NCBI GenBank assembly: GCA_013330015.1
Contig: DUJC01000118.1
Coordinates: 7,795 to 28,438 of the forward strand
DNA: 20,644 nucleotides
From: Candidatus Poseidoniaceae archaeon
Lineage (GTDB): Archaea; Thermoplasmatota; Poseidoniia; Poseidoniales; Poseidoniaceae
Direction of reading: 5' to 3'
The notes under the pieces are model-generated. The model was not told where the DNA came from. It searched no databases and saw only the letters and a program-made list of their open reading frames with translations. A program made the translations under genes and the position numbers. Shown piece by piece: positions 1 through 7,148 of this stretch (position 1 is the first letter of the stretch; each line of letters starts with the position of its first letter).

Positions 1-168
1 AAGTTGCGAAACGTCGATGTTGCTCTACCTGCCAACAACAAGAGCCGACACTCGCTCGCTCTCGTCTACTGGCTCCTCTCTCGAGAAGTTCTCAAGTTGC
101 GTGGACAAACCACCGACGAGGCATGGGCTGAGGCCAACGATCTTGAAGATTGGAAGTCAACCTTCTGA
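1..168 (+). CDS. rpsB: 30S ribosomal protein S2, C-terminal end (partial)
   Basis: The frame opening at base 1 runs 55 codons to a TGA at 166-168; the start lies outside the window. Residues visible include [19 protein letters not shown] followed by SREVLKLRG, which closely matches the conserved C-terminal strand/helix of archaeal ribosomal protein S2 (family pattern: PxNNKGRKSLALxYWLLAREVL). S2 sits on the small ribosomal subunit near the head-body junction. The protein ends with an acidic tail ([13 protein letters not shown]), as is common in archaeal S2. Its last 12 bases overlap the end of the convergent dihydrouridine synthase gene. I identified it by motif memory only, but the NNK...SLALVYWLL signature is distinctive. 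Confidence 0.88.
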   Translation, partial: KLRNVDVALPANNKSRHSLALVYWLLSREVLKLRGQTTDEAWAEANDLEDWKSTF

Positions 169-1194
169 GATTGGCTTCAAGAAATCCGAAATTGCTTGTG
201 CGGATTCGTTCACATCGGACAATTCATGCATTAAGCTTCGAACCGATTTCGCTCCAGGCAACCCCTTTGAGAAGGCAATCGCATGACGTTGCATCGTTTG
301 TTTTGCAAGACCTGTTGTCTCTCTGCAGAGTGTCACATACCGGTCCCAACACCATCGACGTGAAGCGAACGCCTTCGATGTCTCTGACATTTCATCCCAA
401 TCGTCTTGATGTTCCTGAACCCAAGGTAATTCTGCTTCATTCATCCAGCCAAGTCCGACCTTGATCTGGGCGAAGACATCAGGACGACCGATGGCTGCAC
501 GACCGATCATCAGTCCTGAGGCATTGGTCAATTCCAAGCAACGCTGTGCGCTCTCCGCATCGGTAATGTCCCCATTTGCAACAACAGGGACATCGACAGC
601 ATTGACAGCCGTCTGAATGGTCTCCCAATCGGCGATACCAGAGTATCGTTGTCGCAATGTTCGTCCATGGATGCACAGACGTTGTGCTCCCACTTTTTCG
701 AGGGACTGACAAATGTAGACTGCATTGTTTGGACCTTGACCAGTGCCCAAACGCATCTTTGCTGTGACTGGAACGTTGACAGCATCAACGATGTTCTCAA
801 CCATCGCAACCAGTTTTTGAGGCTCTCCCATCAGGGCTGCTCCAGCACAAATGTTGGTCACTTTCGGAGCAGGGCAGCCGAAGTTCAAGTCGATTACATC
901 AGCAGATTCTTCGAGCATGGTTGCAGCTGTGACCATGTCATCCATTTCACCTCCAAAGATTTGGGGAATGAACGGCTGTTCCCTTGGGTCGGATTCCATT
1001 TTACGCCACGACGCAGTTGCTTCCCGACTAAGTGCCGTACTGTTGGTAAATTCCGTAATCGTAATGTCTGCACCACATTCTTTTGCAAGGAGACGGTAGG
1101 GGAGATCGGATACACCTGCCATCGGAGCAAGATAGAGCGGTCGTTGTTCACCCGACCATGGCTCATAAGTGTCGAAGCCAGGCGTCTTCATCAT
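157..1194 (-). CDS. dus: tRNA-dihydrouridine synthase
   Basis: A 345-residue FMN-dependent TIM-barrel enzyme that reduces uridine to dihydrouridine in tRNA, in the cytoplasm. Motifs in order: [13 protein letters not shown] (residues 22-34), the N-terminal flavin-binding strand; [11 protein letters not shown] (102-112) with the catalytic cysteine C107 of the Dus GCP motif, followed by GAALM; AKMRLG (145-150); [13 protein letters not shown] (174-186); VANGDI (205-210); and [10 protein letters not shown] (229-238), the phosphate-binding end of the barrel. Length is normal for the family. The start codon overlaps the stop of the upstream winged-helix gene as ATGA (1191-1194), so translation is probably coupled. 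The 3' end overlaps the convergent S2 gene by 12 bases. Which tRNA position it modifies cannot be read from the sequence. Confidence 0.95.
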   Translation of the reverse strand: MMKTPGFDTYEPWSGEQRPLYLAPMAGVSDLPYRLLAKECGADITITEFTNSTALSREATASWRKMESDPREQPFIPQIFGGEMDDMVTAATMLEESADVIDLNFGCPAPKVTNICAGAALMGEPQKLVAMVENIVDAVNVPVTAKMRLGTGQGPNNAVYICQSLEKVGAQRLCIHGRTLRQRYSGIADWETIQTAVNAVDVPVVANGDITDAESAQRCLELTNASGLMIGRAAIGRPDVFAQIKVGLGWMNEAELPWVQEHQDDWDEMSETSKAFASRRWCWDRYVTLCRETTGLAKQTMQRHAIAFSKGLPGAKSVRSLMHELSDVNESAQAISDFLKPISEG

Positions 1195-2303
1195 GCATCG
1201 CCCGTCGTCATGACCTCTTCAATCATCGTGCCAACCCGACGTATTCGTCGCAACAAACGATCGAGTCGTGCTGTCATGTTCACTTTGGAATCTTCGATTG
1301 TTGCACCAATCAGCCTATACCCGAGGGGCAAACGTCCTCCTAGTAAATTGAGAAGCAACATTTGATCGGATGCGTCGATGTTTTGCATGGCTTCTTGCAC
1401 AAGTTCAATCGTCAGGGAACCTTTGTTCAACGGTTGGAGTAACGAAGCATGATTTTTTTCAGGAATCAAACGCATGAATCCTCCTTTCTTGAGCAACCAA
1501 TCCTCGCCACGTCGTTGATGTTGGGTTACCATCGCCGACCAGAGGGCTGTTGCAAGACGATCTGTACGCGGGATGCGTTCGACCAATCCACAAGCTCGGA
1601 ATCGCTCCAAAATACGACCGAGGCGAGCCTTCTGGCCTCCAAATTGCTCATGGGCATCATCCAGTGAAATAGGTGTACCCGTGCGAAGGAGGAGTTGGAA
1701 CAAGTGCTCAGAGACCGATTCGGCTAATATCTCATTTCCTGGACGATCCCCGAGTAGGCCAAAATCAGCCATCCATTGTGTTAGGTCGGAAGCTCCTTCT
1801 TGCGAGGAGCGATAGTCGATGATGCTCATGTTGAGTGGGAGTGGGGACTCTTCGGAAAGTTCGTTGTCCAATGCGATGCCTTCACGGCTCCAATCAGCTT
1901 GAAGAAGGTCCATTTTTTGTTCCAGAATCAATCTGTATTGAGCGAAACATAATTCCAACGCTTGGGATAAACCTCCTCCTCTGAGAATGTATGTTCTCCA
2001 GCCCTTGCCTTCGTTGGTAAACGAGAGCAATCCAGATTGACTGAGTCGAGCCAAGTGGTGATTCAATGCTGCAGGTGTCATGGCCAGTTCATCGGAAAGC
2101 GATTGAGCATCCCAAGAGGTGGTTGGTTGTGCGAAGAAATGATCACGTAGCATACGATGAATCGGTGATGCTGACCCATAATCAGCGGTTGCATCCCCCT
2201 TTCTTCGAACAAAGCAAAACGACTCAACGAACCATCCAATCAATCGATCGATTGAACGATCGGACGTTGGCATCGGAAGTTCTTCCAACTTGACATTGAG
2301 CAT
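1191..2303 (-). CDS. multi-winged-helix DNA-binding protein, probable transcription regulator
   Basis: A 370-residue soluble protein that I do not recognise as a named family. Around residues 47-110 it has an ArsR/MarR-like winged helix: SLSDELAMTPAALNHHLARL is a helix-turn-helix, followed by SGLLSFTNEGKGWRTYIL as the wing. A second helix-turn-helix-like unit lies near residues 195-245 (TPISLDDAHEQFGGQKARLG then RILERFRACGLVERI), and the C-terminus (about 315-365) is again helical and arginine-rich. There is no membrane segment and no obvious ligand domain. It is the middle gene of a same-strand run: the membrane-anchored winged-helix gene lies 64 bases upstream and the dihydrouridine synthase overlaps its stop. 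Whether it controls its own operon is unknown. Confidence 0.7.
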   Translation of the reverse strand: MLNVKLEELPMPTSDRSIDRLIGWFVESFCFVRRKGDATADYGSASPIHRMLRDHFFAQPTTSWDAQSLSDELAMTPAALNHHLARLSQSGLLSFTNEGKGWRTYILRGGGLSQALELCFAQYRLILEQKMDLLQADWSREGIALDNELSEESPLPLNMSIIDYRSSQEGASDLTQWMADFGLLGDRPGNEILAESVSEHLFQLLLRTGTPISLDDAHEQFGGQKARLGRILERFRACGLVERIPRTDRLATALWSAMVTQHQRRGEDWLLKKGGFMRLIPEKNHASLLQPLNKGSLTIELVQEAMQNIDASDQMLLLNLLGGRLPLGYRLIGATIEDSKVNMTARLDRLLRRIRRVGTMIEEVMTTGDA

Positions 2304-2367
2304 AAAGAACGACGCATGGTGATGGTCTTTGAAGCCTCTGCAACAATTGCTTTTCAGAAAGCGAAAA

Positions 2368-3036
2368 TTAAGCCTGTGCGCGACGTCCGTCGTCCCATTG
2401 ATAGGTCAAACGACCGGAGCGACGGAACGTATCGATTTCGATGTGCGATGCGAGATTAAGCACATCCAATCGCAAGACGCCTCGACGACGCAAGACCTTG
2501 ACGGCAGAGTGGACGCTCGCTCTGGATCGGCCAATACGTCGTGCAAGCTCGGCTTGTGAACGAGGAACACCTTCTTCGAGGATGTCATCAATGACTTGAC
2601 GCTGGACCGCTGACAGCCCAATCGGCAGACTTGATGCCATCTTCTGATGGTCCGTTGAAACCGACTGAAGTAGTTCGACTTGCGAAGGACCACCTGCGAA
2701 GTAACAGGTTCGTCCATTGACTGGCATGACGGTAATGCTGCCTTGATTCTGCATCACGTCCAAGTGGTGACGAAGTGTTCCGTTGGCTGCACTGAGTTCA
2801 TGCTGTAATTCGCGATAACAGAGTCCAGGGTGACGCTCAAGGGTTCGTAGAACTCGTGTTCGGAACGGATGTTCACTCGACTGACGTTTGGTCGAAATAC
2901 CACCAAAAGCGAGCGCTGAAGCGGTCGATGTCATGGCTGCTATGCCATGGGCAATCCCCGCGATACCTCCTGCAGCACCAGCAATGCCTGCAGCGAGCCA
3001 AGGACGCTGACGGACCCACTGAGCAAGAAGAGCCAT
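2368..3036 (-). CDS. membrane-anchored double winged-helix regulator
   Basis: A 222-residue protein. Residues about 13-40 form a hydrophobic, glycine/alanine-rich segment (WLAAGIAGAAGGIAGIAHG) that probably spans or inserts into the membrane; a basic RQRPW precedes it. Two winged-helix domains follow. The first, about 57-115, contains CYRELQHELSAANGTLRHHL and a wing ending TCYFAGG. The second, about 138-212, contains SQAELARRIGRSRASVHSAV then KVLRRRGVLRL. This layout suggests a one-component membrane-tethered transcription regulator; no ligand is suggested by sequence. A TATA-like box lies 21-30 bases upstream of the ATG, consistent with a leaderless transcript and the head of a three-gene unit (this gene, the 1191-2303 gene, dus). 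Confidence 0.7.
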   Translation of the reverse strand: MALLAQWVRQRPWLAAGIAGAAGGIAGIAHGIAAMTSTASALAFGGISTKRQSSEHPFRTRVLRTLERHPGLCYRELQHELSAANGTLRHHLDVMQNQGSITVMPVNGRTCYFAGGPSQVELLQSVSTDHQKMASSLPIGLSAVQRQVIDDILEEGVPRSQAELARRIGRSRASVHSAVKVLRRRGVLRLDVLNLASHIEIDTFRRSGRLTYQWDDGRRAQA

Positions 3037-3056
3037 ACGACAAAGATGACCTCTTT

Positions 3057-3066
3057 GTATCTTAAT
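3057..3066 (-). promoter_or_regulatory. TATA-like box for the membrane winged-helix operon
   Basis: Read on the minus strand the box is ATTAAGATAC, 21-30 bases upstream of the ATG at 3036. This is the distance at which an archaeal TATA box would place the transcription start on or next to the start codon, giving a leaderless mRNA. No Shine-Dalgarno sequence is seen in front of this ATG, which agrees. The motif is short and AT-rich, so chance occurrence is possible. Confidence 0.4.
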
Positions 3067-3083
3067 TCATCGTATTGATGCAT

Positions 3084-3539
3084 CTATGCACTGATGATTG
3101 AACCTTGATGGATTTTCATGAAGGCGACAAGGGGAGAAAGAAGCCTGCCGCATGTCAAACCGTGACTGGAGAGTCTGTACGTGACACGAACAGGTGGTCC
3201 ATCGGTCACGATTCGCTCAACCAATCCTTCATCAGCAAGATAGCGAAGCTTGTCAGAGAGTGTTCGAGATGAGATTCCCTTGAGAAGGTGCTTCATCTCA
3301 TTGAATCGACGATCGCCTGCAATGTAGAGCGTCGAGAGAATCTCAATGGTCCAACGTGAACCAAAGACATCGAGCGCTTCGACAGCAGCATCAACTTCCC
3401 AGTTGAGGTCAAAGCGACTTTGTCCTGAATGGTCCTCGAGCAGAGATCGTACGGAACTACCAATCTGAATCGTCTCGCTAATTTTGTCGCTGACAATCTT
3501 GAGTTCCGTTGTTGGAAGGACCATTGGCGGTTCAGGCAT
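3084..3539 (-). CDS. HxlR-family winged-helix transcription regulator
   Basis: The open frame extends upstream to 3803 but would then run deep into the divergent hydroxyacyl-CoA dehydrogenase gene; the ATG at 3539 gives 151 residues and is preferred. The HxlR core spans about 48-145: AVEALDVFGSRWTIEILSTL (helix 1-2, with the typical GxxW), FNEMKHLLKGISSRTLSDKL (recognition helix region), RYLADEGLVERI and the wing PPVRVTYRLSSHG. Most HxlR proteins begin this domain with a cysteine used for thiol or electrophile sensing; here no cysteine occupies that position and the only one seen (C130) is near the end. It is divergent from the beta-oxidation fusion gene across about 100 bases, so local control of that gene is plausible but inferred. 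Confidence 0.82.
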   Translation of the reverse strand: MPEPPMVLPTTELKIVSDKISETIQIGSSVRSLLEDHSGQSRFDLNWEVDAAVEALDVFGSRWTIEILSTLYIAGDRRFNEMKHLLKGISSRTLSDKLRYLADEGLVERIVTDGPPVRVTYRLSSHGLTCGRLLSPLVAFMKIHQGSIISA

Positions 3540-3639
3540 GATGAGCCGATAGTTTTCACATACTTGATTTCTTTTCAACACCACTTCAACAAACTGCAAG
3601 AGCGTATGATTCATGAACGGTTTGCCATTCGTTGGCAGC

Positions 3640-5715
3640 ATGAAGGCTGTTGAGAACGTCGCAATCATCGGTGCAGGAAACATGGGTTCAGGTATTGCAC
3701 AGAAAAGTGCACAAGAAGGATTCAATGTGCAAATGGTCGATAGAGAGGAACAATATGTTGCACGCGGTCGCTCAATCGTTGAGAATTTCCTGCAGGAAGC
3801 CATCGAACGTCGTATCTTCTCTCAAGACGAAGTGAATGCCACACTTGGACGAATTACCGATGTTGTTGGAACAGAAAACACAGCCGCAGATACGGACCTT
3901 GTTATCGAGGCAGTGTTTGAGGACTTTGACATCAAGACGTCCGTTTTCACTGCACTAGACGAAGCATGTAATGAAGGAACGATTCTCGCATCAAACACCT
4001 CTTCGTTGTCCGTGAACGCCCTTGCTGAAGCAACCGGTCGTCCAGATCGATTTGTTGGGTTGCATTTCTTCTATCATCCTGCTAAGAACCGTTTGATCGA
4101 GGTCATTCCAGCAGAGACAACTTCTAAGGATACCTTGGAGCGAACCGTTCAGTATTGTCGAACACTTGGCAAAGTTGTCATCGTTTGCAAGGACCGGCCA
4201 GGCTTCGTTGTTAATCGGTTCTTCGTTCCATGGCTCAATGAGGCATGCCTCCTCTTGGAGGAAGGTGTTGCAACCGCAGCACAAATCGATGCAATCTCGT
4301 GCAAGGCATTCCGAATTGGACTCGGACCGTTTGGCCTGATGAATCTCACAGGCCCTCCAATTGCTCTACACTCGACCGATTATCTTGCTGAGCAACTCAA
4401 CACACCTCGATACAACGGTGCTCAGAACCTTCGAGGTCTTGTAGCCGAGAATGCGATGTGGCCGATTGAAGACGATTCTGAGTATACGCAGGACCAATAC
4501 ACAACCGTATCCGAGCGTCTGCTTGGCGTTGTCTTTGGTGTTGCAGCACAGATCGTTGAGGAAGATATCTGCTCGATGGAAGACGTTGACAGAGGAGCCA
4601 AGGTTGGTCTTCGATGGGCTCGAGGTCCTTTCGAAATGATGAATCGAATCGGTGTTGCAGAAGCCTACCGAATGGCACAATCGTACCAAGCGATTGCAGG
4701 TGAAGCATGGACGCTTCCTGCTTTCTTCAAGCATCAATCCGACGCTTCGACCAACTGGGATTTCTCTTACGTTGATTCATCAATTGAAGACGGAATTGCA
4801 ACCATCACCATCAACCGTCCAGAAGCCATGAATGCATTGAATGAGATCGTTGTCGCTCAACTTACCGAGGCTGTGCAAGCCGCCAATGCAGACAGCAATG
4901 TCACAACCATCGTCTTGGATGGAGCCGGGAAGGCCTTTGTAGCGGGTGCTGATGTCAAGTTCTTCGTCGATAAGATCCGATCCGATGATATTCCAGACAT
5001 TGAAACGTTCACGGAGAACGGGCACGTTCTTCTCGCAGCTCTCGAGGATTCAACAAAGACAACGATTGCTTTGACGACTGGGCTTGCACTTGGAGGCGGG
5101 CTTGAACTCGCTCTCGCTTGTGACTATCGTATTGGTACACGCAGAACCCAATTCCGATTCCCAGAGACCAGCATTGGGATTTACCCAGCGCTTGGAGGTA
5201 CACAACGACCTGCACGTATCGCAGGACGAGAACTCGGTCGATGGGCAGTTCTTGCTGGAAACTTCATGAATGCTGAAACTGCCAACGATCTTGGTCTTGT
5301 TACACATCTCGTTGACATCAACGATGTTCCAAATTGCATCAAAGAAATCCATGCATCCGGTAAACCAGACAACAAGTATCCTGGAAAACCAATGAATGAG
5401 AACAGTCCTGTGGTCAAGTTCGCTAAGAAATTCTTCTCGGATGACAACATGGCTGCTTTGCTTGCAGGAAGTTGCCCAGATGGCTTTGATGCTGAAGACA
5501 AGACCGTCGCTCGCCAACTCAAGTCTCTCAAATTCACGGCTCCAATTGGACTGGCTATGGCCAGCGAACGAATCGATGCGACTGCATCGATGTCACTCGA
5601 TGAAGGTCTGCAACTCGAGCTGCAAGGTTTGGATCGAATATTCTCAACCGAGGACGCTCTCGAAGGTCTCAGTGCTTTGATTGAAGGCCGAAGAGCGACC
5701 TACAAGAATGCCTAA
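3640..5715 (+). CDS. bifunctional 3-hydroxyacyl-CoA dehydrogenase / enoyl-CoA hydratase
   Basis: A 691-residue fusion from the ATG at 3640; an in-frame ATG at 3613 is an alternative. The N-terminal half is an NAD-dependent 3-hydroxyacyl-CoA dehydrogenase: Rossmann motif GAGNMG (11-16), ASNTSSLSV, GLHFF with catalytic H142, IEVI with E154, and PGFVVNRFF with N192. The H-to-E spacing of 12 matches the human enzyme (H158/E170). The C-terminal half, from about 380, is a crotonase-fold hydratase: INRPEAMNAL, AFVAGADVKFF, and both catalytic glutamates, E489 (GGGLEL) and E509 (FPETSIG), 20 residues apart as in classical hydratases. It should convert enoyl-CoA to 3-ketoacyl-CoA in the cytoplasm. Domain order (dehydrogenase first) is the reverse of bacterial FadB. 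No thiolase or acyl-CoA dehydrogenase is adjacent. The 3' end overlaps a convergent gene by 4 bases. Confidence 0.93.
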   Translation: MKAVENVAIIGAGNMGSGIAQKSAQEGFNVQMVDREEQYVARGRSIVENFLQEAIERRIFSQDEVNATLGRITDVVGTENTAADTDLVIEAVFEDFDIKTSVFTALDEACNEGTILASNTSSLSVNALAEATGRPDRFVGLHFFYHPAKNRLIEVIPAETTSKDTLERTVQYCRTLGKVVIVCKDRPGFVVNRFFVPWLNEACLLLEEGVATAAQIDAISCKAFRIGLGPFGLMNLTGPPIALHSTDYLAEQLNTPRYNGAQNLRGLVAENAMWPIEDDSEYTQDQYTTVSERLLGVVFGVAAQIVEEDICSMEDVDRGAKVGLRWARGPFEMMNRIGVAEAYRMAQSYQAIAGEAWTLPAFFKHQSDASTNWDFSYVDSSIEDGIATITINRPEAMNALNEIVVAQLTEAVQAANADSNVTTIVLDGAGKAFVAGADVKFFVDKIRSDDIPDIETFTENGHVLLAALEDSTKTTIALTTGLALGGGLELALACDYRIGTRRTQFRFPETSIGIYPALGGTQRPARIAGRELGRWAVLAGNFMNAETANDLGLVTHLVDINDVPNCIKEIHASGKPDNKYPGKPMNENSPVVKFAKKFFSDDNMAALLAGSCPDGFDAEDKTVARQLKSLKFTAPIGLAMASERIDATASMSLDEGLQLELQGLDRIFSTEDALEGLSALIEGRRATYKNA

Positions 5716-5954
5716 ACCCAACAGGATTGCATCTTCTGAATGGATTCAATGATCTTCTCAAGGTCAATTGCTTCCTCTTGTTCTTGGGCGAGTAGAATAC
5801 GATTCTCTACCGCTTGGACAAGGTCGTCTGATGGTTCCTCGTCCATCATCTCAGTAAGCACTTCCTTCAGTGATTTGGATTGACCGCGAAGGATGGCGAT
5901 GTGGGCCTTGAGTTCCTCCTCGTCATCTCGAGGTGAACGTACGTTGGAGGTCAA
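5712..5954 (-). CDS. small acidic helical protein, third gene of the E1/JAMM operon
   Basis: An 80-residue protein not recognised. I chose the TTG at 5954 because it overlaps the JAMM gene stop as TTGA, the same 4-nt coupling seen one gene upstream, and because a strong archaeal ribosome binding site (GAGGTGAT) lies 3 bases before it. The frame also stays open to a GTG at 6005, which would overlap the JAMM gene by 55 bases. The predicted product is almost wholly alpha-helical and charged: DDEEELKAHIAILRGQSKSL then KEVLTEMMDEE, followed by a second helix around VQAVENRILLAQEQEEAIDL. It ends SCWV. It shows no beta-grasp pattern and no C-terminal Gly-Gly, so it is unlikely to be a ubiquitin-like modifier. 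It could be an adaptor or regulatory subunit for its neighbours; that is inference. Confidence 0.68.
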   Translation of the reverse strand: MTSNVRSPRDDEEELKAHIAILRGQSKSLKEVLTEMMDEEPSDDLVQAVENRILLAQEQEEAIDLEKIIESIQKMQSCWV

Positions 5955-6493
5955 ACCATCACCTCGATTGGTGTTTCTTGATGCTCCGCATACCAACGAT
6001 CCCACGGCGTGATGTCTTCCTCTGTCCAGTGTTGAAGCGGCCCCTCAAGACCGATTGAATGACCGTTGTCGGGACCAAGGTTTCGACTCTGCTTGATACC
6101 TGGGGCTCCAAGAACAAGTGCAGAGGAGAGAATCCCTTGAGCAATCGCAAGGCTGTTTTTGTCGGTGCCGCTCCAGTATGCGTGGAAACCTGGATGGGTG
6201 TGAACCCAGACCTTGAACGGAGCCATCATTCCAACTGGTGGGCGTAGGGGAACTCGTCCAGGGGAACCCCAATCGATTTGGATTTGGCCGTTGGCATCGA
6301 TGAGGACCGAGGTCTCAAGCCCTGCAATAAGCGAGAGGTTGTACACCAAATCCCATCGCCCATGCTCAGCAGCGTTTCGCTGTACATCAAGGACATCGTC
6401 GGACTCAACCGCTTGTGCTTCTGCCTGAATGCAAGCTCTCATCCATTGCTCATAGGTTACGCCTATGGGTTGAAGATTCATCACTGGAATCAT
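5951..6493 (-). CDS. JAMM/MPN+ domain metalloprotease-like protein
   Basis: A 180-residue protein with a complete JAMM zinc motif: HTHPGFHAYWSGTD, giving H98, H100, S108 and D111 in the canonical H-x-H-P-x6-S-x2-D spacing. E60 in AGLETSVLI is a candidate for the upstream catalytic glutamate. Family members are zinc isopeptidases or peptidases that remove or mature ubiquitin-like proteins. About 50 residues precede the catalytic core (YEQWMRACIQAEAQAVE), probably helical. The ATG overlaps the stop of the upstream E1-like gene as ATGA, with GAGGTGA at 6498-6504 as ribosome binding site. Adjacent JAMM plus E1 genes are a known signature of prokaryotic ubiquitin-like conjugation systems; the substrate and modifier here are unknown. 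Soluble, no signal peptide. Confidence 0.87.
   Translation of the reverse strand: MIPVMNLQPIGVTYEQWMRACIQAEAQAVESDDVLDVQRNAAEHGRWDLVYNLSLIAGLETSVLIDANGQIQIDWGSPGRVPLRPPVGMMAPFKVWVHTHPGFHAYWSGTDKNSLAIAQGILSSALVLGAPGIKQSRNLGPDNGHSIGLEGPLQHWTEEDITPWDRWYAEHQETPIEVMV
5958..5965 (-). promoter_or_regulatory. ribosome binding site deciding the TTG start at 5954
   Basis: The minus strand reads GAGGTGAT here, eight consecutive bases complementary to the 3' end of archaeal 16S rRNA, 3 bases before the TTG at 5954. It lies inside the end of the JAMM gene. It is the best evidence that the small downstream gene is translated and where it starts. Confidence 0.6.
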
Positions 6494-7119
6494 GCCTTCA
6501 CCTCAGGGAATTTGAGTTCACCAAACATGATGCTCGACATTCGTTCACGGAGAGGTGGCTGATTTCTCAACTGCCCCATGAGCCAAGTTGCTGCAGCCGC
6601 TGCGGCATTGACGTAGCCAAATTGGATGTTTCCAGCAGCGATTGCTCCAGCAATTTGGCAACTCGCAGGCTCGTGGTCTGGCGTCATCATGGCGACAAGA
6701 GCAGGGTCTGAATCGTTGGTGAAATAGACGTGACCATCGCCTGTTGACCGCAAGTCAATCCAAGGAACATCGGTAGCATGAACCAACCTTCGAGGATGGG
6801 GTCGATCAACGCCGATAATGATGTAATCAAATTCTTGAAGCTGTTCCTCAACCCGTAGGTTTTCTGTGTCAGAAACGCAATACACGTTCTTCAAAGATTC
6901 ATATTTTTGAACGAGAGCCGTTGTTTTGTAGGAACCTATATCCAATGATGAGAATCGTTGATGGCCCAAATTTGAGGCTTCAACGGTATCTCCATCCATG
7001 ATGGTGATCGAACATTTCTGTCCTACCTTTTCAAGTGCTGGAACGACCAAATCAAAGGTGAGTCCACCGATTCCACCTGCACCTACAATCAATATTCTTG
7101 GCATACGCTCTGCTGTCAT
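6490..7119 (-). CDS. E1/ThiF/MoeB-like activating enzyme
   Basis: A 209-residue Rossmann-type adenylation domain of the E1/ThiF superfamily. Features: PRILIVGAGGIGG (residues 7-19) nucleotide-binding loop; ITIMDGDTVEASNLGHQRF (38-56), corresponding to the family pattern DxDxVExSNLNRQ; K65 in GSYKT; D105 in IIGVD; and CQIAGAIAAGN from C154. In standard family members an arginine follows Asn-Leu-Asn; here that position is histidine (NLGHQRF) and an arginine comes two residues later. No CxxC zinc pairs are visible, and at 209 residues it is shorter than typical MoeB/UbaA (about 250-270), so it looks like a stripped adenylation domain. It would adenylate the C-terminus of a ubiquitin-like or ThiS/MoaD-like protein. 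It heads an operon with the JAMM and small helical genes. Confidence 0.85.
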   Translation of the reverse strand: MTAERMPRILIVGAGGIGGLTFDLVVPALEKVGQKCSITIMDGDTVEASNLGHQRFSSLDIGSYKTTALVQKYESLKNVYCVSDTENLRVEEQLQEFDYIIIGVDRPHPRRLVHATDVPWIDLRSTGDGHVYFTNDSDPALVAMMTPDHEPASCQIAGAIAAGNIQFGYVNAAAAAATWLMGQLRNQPPLRERMSSIMFGELKFPEVKA

Positions 7120-7140
7120 GTCAGAAGAACGATTCCACAG

Positions 7141-7147
7141 TATATCA
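7141..7147 (-). promoter_or_regulatory. TATA-like box for the E1/JAMM operon
   Basis: On the minus strand the 29-base gap between the TYW1 stop and the E1-like ATG holds TGATATA, 22-28 bases upstream of the ATG at 7119. The spacing suits leaderless initiation from an archaeal promoter. The operon could alternatively be co-transcribed with TYW1. Confidence 0.42.
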
Positions 7148-7148
7148 A

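Noticed and set aside
649-1365. 238-codon plus-strand open frame opposite dus and the winged-helix gene
   Set aside because: It is antisense to two well-supported minus-strand genes; the translation is cysteine/histidine/serine rich and resembles no protein family.
3540-3803. N-terminal extension of the HxlR frame
   Set aside because: It would be antisense to the start of the dehydrogenase and has no HxlR-like content; the ATG at 3539 fits both genes.
5050-5517. 155-codon minus-strand frame opposite the hydratase domain
   Set aside because: Antisense to a region with conserved catalytic residues; no family resemblance.
5712-5954. The 80-residue protein as the missing ubiquitin-like modifier
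   Set aside because: The predicted structure is all-helical, and the C-terminus SCWV lacks the Gly-Gly expected for E1 activation.
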